A stretch of DNA of 64,000 nucleotides, taken from contig NC_057866.1 in the NCBI RefSeq assembly GCF_019393635.1, positions 277,396,874-277,460,873 of the forward strand, given 5' to 3'. The position numbers and the translations under genes were made by a program. This document shows, piece by piece, positions 44,556 to 64,000 of the stretch. The notes under the pieces were generated by a model. That model was given only the letters and a program-made list of their open reading frames with translations, made no database searches and was not told where the DNA came from. Origin of the DNA: Dromiciops gliroides. Lineage: Eukaryota; Chordata; Mammalia; Microbiotheria; Microbiotheriidae. Every line of letters begins with the position of its first letter. Positions within the stretch are counted from its first letter, which is position 1.

Positions 44556-45535
44556 TTTGTTGTTTGCTATTGTTCAGTCATGTCCAACTCTTCCTGAACC
44601 CATGGACCATAGGACACCAAGCCCTTCTATCTTCCACTATCTCTCAAAGTCTGTCCAAGTTTGTGTTCATTATTTCCATTACATTATCTATCCATCTCAT
44701 TGTCTGCCATCCACTTTTCCTTTTACCTTCAGTCTTTTCCAACATTGGGGTCTTTTCCATTGAGTCCCATCTTTTCATTATGTGGCCAGAGCATTTCAGT
44801 TTCAGCTTTACTACTGGACCTCCCATTGAGTAGTCAGAGTTAATTTCTTTAAGTATTCATTGATTTGATCTCCTCACAGTCCAAGGAGCTCTCAGAAGTC
44901 TTCTCCAGCTCCACAACTTGAAAGGGTCAATTCTGCAGTGCTCAGCTTTCACAGTCACATTGGAAAAACCATAGCTTTGACTGTATGGATCTTTGTAAAC
45001 AAAGTGATGTCTCTGCTTTTTAGTTTGCTGTCCAGATTGCCATAGCTTTCCTTCCAAGGAGCAAGTGTCTTTTAATTTAATGGCTGCAGTCACCGTCTGC
45101 ACAGATCTTTGAGCCCAAGAATATAAAATCTAATGCTGCTTCCATTTCTTCTCCTTCTATTTGCCAGGAAATGATAGGACAGGTTGCCAAGATCTTGCTG
45201 TTTTTTTATGTTAAGCTTCAAGCCAGCTTTTACACTTTCCTCTTTCACCCTCATCAAGAGGTTTCTTAATTCCTCTTCACTTTCTACTATCAGACGGAGA
45301 TTATTGATATTTCTCCCAGCAACCTTAGTTTGGGTATTTCAGATGATGTACTCTGCACATAAGTTAAATAAATAAGGTGATAATATGCAGCTTCTCTTAC
45401 TCCTTTCCCAATCTTAAACCAGTCATTCCATGTTCAGTTCTAATCATTGTTTCTTGACCTGCACACAGCTTCCTCAGAAGACAAGACAATCTGGCACTTC
45501 CATCTCTTTGAGGACTTGTCACATTTTGTTGTTTA
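44556..45535 (-). mobile_element. RTE/BovB-type LINE, 3' part (sense on - strand)
   Basis: Starts at left with the 3' terminus 'TTGTTCAGTCATGTCCAACTC' and reads back on the - strand through the 3' UTR into the end of the reverse-transcriptase ORF. The antisense of 'GACCTGCACACAGCTTCCTC' lies near 45460. It is decayed, with several stops. It joins head-on with the 5' part of the same family at about 45535. Confidence 0.85.
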
Positions 45536-46390
45536 ATGAAACTATGAGCTATTCCCTGCAGGGGCCATGGAGAGTCCTAACAAAAGGTAATCTGCTGGTG
45601 AAGGAAATGGCAACACACTCCAGTATCTTTGCCAAGAAAAACTTAGATGTTATTAGAATGATCAAAGATAACATCAGAGGTTGAGCCCTCAGGTCAGAAG
45701 GTGTTCAGTTGCTACTGGGGAAGAGCAGAGGACAACCACAAGTAGTTCTAATACTAATGAAGCAGCTGGGCCAAAGCCCAAAGGAAGTTCAGCCATAAAT
45801 GTGTCTGGTGATGAGAGGAAAGTGCAACATTGTAAAGGTCAATATTTCACAGAACCCTGAAATGCTAAGATCAATGAACCAAGGTAAGCTGGGTGTGATC
45901 AAACAGGAGGTAGAAAGATTAAACATCAACAATTTGGGTGTCAGTAAACTTAAATGGATGGGAATGGGTGAATTTAATTCAGGTAATCATTACATAGACT
46001 ACTGTGGGCAAGAATCCCCTAGAAGAGAGCAGCCCCCATAGTCAATAAAAGGGGGAGAAGAGCAGTCCTGGGGATCACCTCCAAAAGGACAGAACAATAT
46101 TTGTTCAAATCCAAGGCAAACCATTCATCGTCACAGTAATACGAGTCTATGCTCCAACCACTGATGCCAAAGAGGCCAGAGTTGATGAGTTCTGTGAAGG
46201 CCTACAGCTTCTTCTGGAAATAACACCAAATAAAGATGTCACATTCATCACAGGGGATTAGAATGCTAATGCAGGAAATCAGGACAAATGAAGTAACAGA
46301 CAAGTTTGGCCTTGGAGTACAGAAATGAAACAGGGCAGAGACAGAGGGGGTTGTCGAGATAACTTCTCGGTCATAGCACACACTCTCTTT
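45536..46390 (+). mobile_element. RTE/BovB-type LINE, 5' UTR and endonuclease part (inverted)
   Basis: Begins with 5' UTR-like DNA ('GGAAATGGCAACACACTCCAG') and continues into the apurinic-type endonuclease: QGKLGVIKQEVERLNINNLG, then SKLKWMGMGEFNSGNHYIDY and CGQES (45880-46020), then IYAPT-like and GD.NANAG blocks near 46150-46275. The Trp codon in GDWN is a stop here, and a frame change lies near 46040, so it is dead. It ends in 'GGTCATAGCACACACTCTC'. About 1 kb of the central element is missing between the two parts. Confidence 0.87.
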
Positions 46391-46409
46391 CTTTCTTTCT
46401 TTCTTTGCT

Positions 46410-46714
<305 letters not shown>

Positions 46715-46865
46715 GGTGGAAAACTGGAAGCACAAACACTCTTTTTCAACCACCCCAAAGTTGGTTCTATACCTCAGATGGTCAATATTAGAATCGGATT
46801 GATTATACAATTTGCAAGTGTTTGGGCCAAATTTAGTATGGGGAGAGTTCATTGGGCAGCTCACT

Positions 46866-47515
46866 GTCATATTGGGGTTCAGAAAATAATGGGAGACCTC
46901 TAGGTCCAGAGTTTCCTCTCTTCCAAACTGCCTTTTTAAAAAGTTATTTCACTCAGACTGATAAGAAAGGAGATTAACAGCTTATTTTCCACAAACAAGT
47001 CAGGTTTTTATTAATGGGAACAAATTTACAAGTGAAGTTAATAGAGCCAGGGACAATGAGGGTAAAAAGGCCCCAAGTACCTCGAGTAAGCTCTGCTTCC
47101 CCAGCTACTCAGAACAGCTTGGCTAGAACAAAAACTGACTCAAACCCTAAACTTGCTTCCAGCTCAGCTGCCTAAAGAGTCAGCCTCGCTTCAACAACGC
47201 AAACTCACCACCCCCTGGAACCTGTAGTTCTAAGGAGAATCAGCTGTGCAGTGTCTCCCGGTTCGGTCCGAAGGTCAACCACCCCCAGCTCCTTTCTCTC
47301 CCAGTTTTTTTCCCTTTTTTCTGTCCCTCCCGGAGTTCTCCCCTTTCCTTCCTGCCTCTCTCACCAGAAGGGTGGTTCTTAGCCATGCTGAGTCTCCAAT
47401 TAGTTCAACATCCCCCCTGGGCTGTCCCCATTATAATTTGGCCAGGCCCATGTGGGCGTGGGGGAACTCCTAGGTGGGGCTTAGATACTTTGTTGGATAC
47501 TTTGACTCTGTGTAA
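46866..47515 (-). mobile_element. LTR-like unit of an endogenous retrovirus (fossil)
   Basis: The left end TGTCATATTGGGGTTCAGAA and the following 'CTTCCAAACTGCCTTTTTAAA' parallel the same blocks of the solo LTR at 24182 in order and spacing. An AATAAA-type signal lies on the - strand in the expected place near 47010. The right boundary is approximate and no internal gene region is attached. It is old and broken. Confidence 0.5.
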
Positions 47516-47529
47516 TTTAAAATTCTAAA

Positions 47530-48050
47530 TGTGGGTTCCAATCTGTCCCCCCCAGTTTTGGGGGGAAACTGGCTAAAATCACTGATAAATGAGTTTAGGC
47601 TTTTAAGGGTTTATTAAAAGATATAAGATAGTAAAGAGAGAGAAAGATTGAGAACAGATTTTTTATAGCATGGAAATCTTAGCTTTCCTACCAGCCCACG
47701 TGAAGTCCTCCCACCACGTCGATGTCTCAAACCAAAAAAGAGACTCAACCCTCAGCCAGTGTCCACTTCCTACTTCGTGTTCCCCTCCCAGAAATGGGAG
47801 GTTCTTCAAGCTGATTGGCTGGTGTCATTCAAATTCATTGGTTCACTGGACCCCAAGGTGGTCTGGATGTAAAGTTCAAAGTTTTTAAGCTTCTGAGAAC
47901 AATACCCTCTTAAGGGCCAGCCAGATGTGCTTACAATCTAGTTAACTGGAAGTAGGCTAATCAGCAGTCAATCACTCTCACTTGATTAATCAGTTTAGCT
48001 CAATCTCCAGGTGGGCCCCTGAGTATCTGCTAAATCCCCTTATCTACCAC
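47530..48050 (-). mobile_element. Second LTR-like unit (fossil), related family
   Basis: Has an AATAAA-type signal on the - strand near 47605. It shares a 'CCCAGAAATGGGAGGTTCTTCAA' block with 'CCCCAAAAGGGGAGGTCCTTCAA' of the 24182 LTR and ends near CTACCACA, like that LTR's edge. The two units lie in the same orientation with hardly any internal sequence between them. They could be two solo LTRs or a collapsed element. Confidence 0.42.
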
Positions 48051-48054
48051 ATTC

Positions 48055-48820
48055 CATTATCTTGACACCACTCAATCAAATGTTCTTTGTGTTATTCAGT
48101 CCCACCTAATATACAAGACAAATCTAATCAGAGTTCCTTTTGTTTGTTCTATTATCTCTTCAAGTACACACCCATCTTTTCTTGGGCTTTTCAAGGTGTG
48201 GAAATTTATTTTGATTTGGGGACCCTGCCTTTGGGCTGAGATTAAAAAGCCTTGGGCTCTCTGGGTTTTTTTCCGTATGGGAGGGGCTGGTGCCCCTTCC
48301 CCTCCACTTCATCCTAGCTGAATGCAGGAGGTGTAAAGGACTCCTTCATACCTAGTGAATAATCATATTCTCCCTCAATGACGGCCAGCACCTTGTCCCT
48401 AATTTAAGTGGAATGGGGTTAATTTGATTGATTTTCTCCAACAAGCCTCTACTCTTACAAAGAAGTGAATCAAGGAAGAGATTCTGGCCTGGGTGAGTAT
48501 TCAGGGGTCTGGAGTCCCCCAAAGCTCTCCTTTCTGCCTGTCCCACCCCTTCTTCCCTCGTCCAAGTGAGGGGGCCCAGGGCTGCTGCAACCTAAAAGAG
48601 AAAAATGAAAAGAAGGCTTAACAGATACTTTTAGAGACAACAAACCATGCCGTGGAGCTCCGTGTGGGAATGTTGGCATGTGGTGATGCCTTGCCACCCA
48701 CACCATCTCTAGGTGGCCTTAGGTTTTGAAAATTAAATGTGGGAGGGATACCTTTCCAATATTCTGGTTCTCTCCCCGTGGTCACCCACAGTGTTGCAAT
48801 AAAACTTAGGAAACTGAAAA
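48055..48820. other. No gene recognised
   Basis: Unique sequence; part of 48055-48300 may still belong to the LTR fossil. No coding signal. Confidence 0.3.
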
Positions 48821-48825
48821 TTAAA

Positions 48826-48895
48826 AGTGATTGGGTGGCACTCGGCCTGGAGTCAGGAGGGCCTGAGTTCAAACCCCAAAGCAGACGCTTACTTC
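48826..48895 (+). repeat. Marsupial SINE fragment
   Basis: 'GGGTGGCACTCGGCCTGGAG', 'TCAGGAGGGCCTGAGTTCAA'. Only the middle is left. Confidence 0.7.
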
Positions 48896-49244
48896 AAAAG
48901 CGAAGGTTGCAATGTAGGAATCGTCCACCAGGTAGCAATATTTCATACGAATAATATGAATGAAGGAAAGAGTGCAAAAGGGCGTTTTGGAATGGTTTTG
49001 TGGTGCCAGGGTAGGTCCTGCTGCCTCCCTTGGGGTCTATCTCGCCTGTCCCCACCATCCCCAGGGAGCGAGAAAAACGGACCAACGAAATGTCTTTTTT
49101 TTTAATGAAAACTTTTAAAGTGCCCCGCCCCCCACCACGATGGCGATCCCTATGGGCATTTGACCCTTAAGTGACAACTTCCCTATGCCCCGGGGCGTCC
49201 ACACCGCCCTCCCAGTGAAGAAGAGGCTCCCGAAATCTGAGCAC

Positions 49245-49355
49245 AACGGACAGAGCCCTGGCTCCGCAGGACCTGGATTCCAATCCTACCCAGGACACTA
49301 CCAGTGTGACCTCGGGCAAGTCCCCCGGGCCTCAGTTTACTCATTGGAGCAAATG
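49245..49355 (+). repeat. MIR-type SINE remnant
   Basis: 'GGACCTGGATTCCAATCC', 'AGTGTGACCTCGGGCAAGTC' and 'GGCCTCAGTTTACTCATTGG'. Confidence 0.82.
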
Positions 49356-49500
49356 GGTGGGGAAAGGGCGAGAGAGCCTCTGACGTCTAGACCCTCGGTC
49401 TTTCAGCTCACAATCACTGATTAAGTATCCAGGATCCCCAAAGTCTTGGTGCAGTTTGGGACGAGCCACTGTGTACATGCATGTGCGTGTATCCTGAGTG

Positions 49501-49512
49501 TGCGCATGCGCG
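49501..49512. promoter_or_regulatory. NRF1-type palindrome, distal
   Basis: TGCGCATGCGCG matches the NRF1 consensus (YGCGCAYGCGCR). About 600 bp upstream of the FRG1 start codon. Confidence 0.55.
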
Positions 49513-49993
49513 TACCAGCATAGAGGGCTGTCCCCCCCCCCAGTGGCGTTTCTTTGGAGCTGGGGGGGGGGGTGTTCTCCCCAGACTGTCAGTGCCACGA
49601 GGGCAGGGCCTGACTCGGGGGCGTAGGTGCAAAAGAACTTAGTGGGCTGCGTGGGGGGGCGGCACAAGCATTCATTAGGCGCCTACTGTATGCCGGCAGC
49701 CGGCCCCGCCCTAGAGGGGCATACATTCTTTGGGCAAGTGTGTGCTGATTCCTGGGACGAGGCCGGAACCTGGGACCCGGGGGCCCCTCCCGAGTGAGGA
49801 AGGCCCTTCCCCCGGGGCAGGTCGCCCCTTGTCGGCATCCCACACAAAGCGGGCTGCGGTCACACCGCTAACTTCGGCCACAGGGCAGGCCCGCTTCCTC
49901 CTCCTCCTCCCCCGAACAAGGCATCTCGGCGCCCGCGGCGAGGCCGAAGTGGGCCCTCGCGGGCCTCCGCGGCCGCCGTAGCTCCAGGCCGGG

Positions 49994-50002
49994 CCCGGAA
50001 GC
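49994..50002 (+). promoter_or_regulatory. ETS-family site
   Basis: CCCGGAAGC contains the CCGGAAG core, followed a few bases later by a second GCGGAAG. About 120 bp upstream of the start codon. Confidence 0.5.
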
Positions 50003-50026
50003 GGAAGAGGTGCCCGCAGTGTTTGG

Positions 50027-50040
50027 TGCGCCTGCGCAGC
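50027..50040 (+). promoter_or_regulatory. NRF1-type site, proximal
   Basis: TGCGCCTGCGCAGC, 78 bp upstream of the ATG, matches a strong NRF1 variant (GCGCNTGCGC). The likely transcription start lies just downstream. Confidence 0.6.
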
Positions 50041-50117
50041 ACCAGGGAGGCGGGACTCGTCACGGCCGAGTTCGCGGTAGTTTTGACCAGCTTCGCAAGC
50101 CTTCGACTTTCGCTGTC

Positions 50118-64000
<13,883 letters not shown>

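Overview
The window is nuclear DNA of a marsupial. Many copies of a tRNA-derived SINE start with the module GGGCAGCTAGGTGGCGCAGT and end TGACCCTGGGCAAGTCACTTAACCC plus an A-rich tail. I know this as the marsupial WSINE1/WALLSI-type CORE-SINE, most abundant in Australian marsupials. A second SINE type ends in (CAACAA)n after a GAGTCGGACATGACTG-like tail and is mobilised by RTE/BovB-type LINEs. L1, HAL1-like, RTE and decayed L2/MIR copies make up most of the rest. Family names come from memory of consensus sequences, not from a search.

Only one gene is certain: FRG1 on the + strand, coding exons 1-7 of an expected 9, from an ATG at 50118 to a splice donor after 62794. All seven exons keep phase with each other and give residues 1-209 plus the first two bases of codon 210, so coding positions match the 258-residue human protein. 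The last two exons lie past the right edge. The promoter sits in a CpG island (about 49.7-50.5 kb) with three NRF1-type palindromes and an ETS site. Intron 1 carries a full-length-looking LINE with a recognisable ORF1 and no recognisable ORF2, sitting inside an older L2.

Upstream, at 29.0-33.6 kb, two phase-matched candidate exons (29010-29136 and 30317-30350) end in a stop and are followed by about 3.2 kb without any recognisable SINE or LINE, closing with a cluster of AATAAA signals. I read this as the 3' end of an unidentified + strand gene, with moderate to low confidence.

The rest of 1-49 kb is intergenic or intronic: ancient L2 and MIR-type copies, younger SINEs with clear target-site duplications, an inverted RTE copy (44.6-46.4 kb), a truncated RPL11 retropseudogene, three related LTR fossils, a 7SL-derived fragment, and very long microsatellites ((GGAA)n, (TTC)n, (GAAA)n/(GGAA)n, (TG)n), several of them grown from SINE tails. 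I saw no CRISPR array, no functional RNA gene, and no new biological system. The points of interest are the structure of the mobile elements, the unidentified 3' exons, and a few unique islands that may be conserved regulatory DNA.
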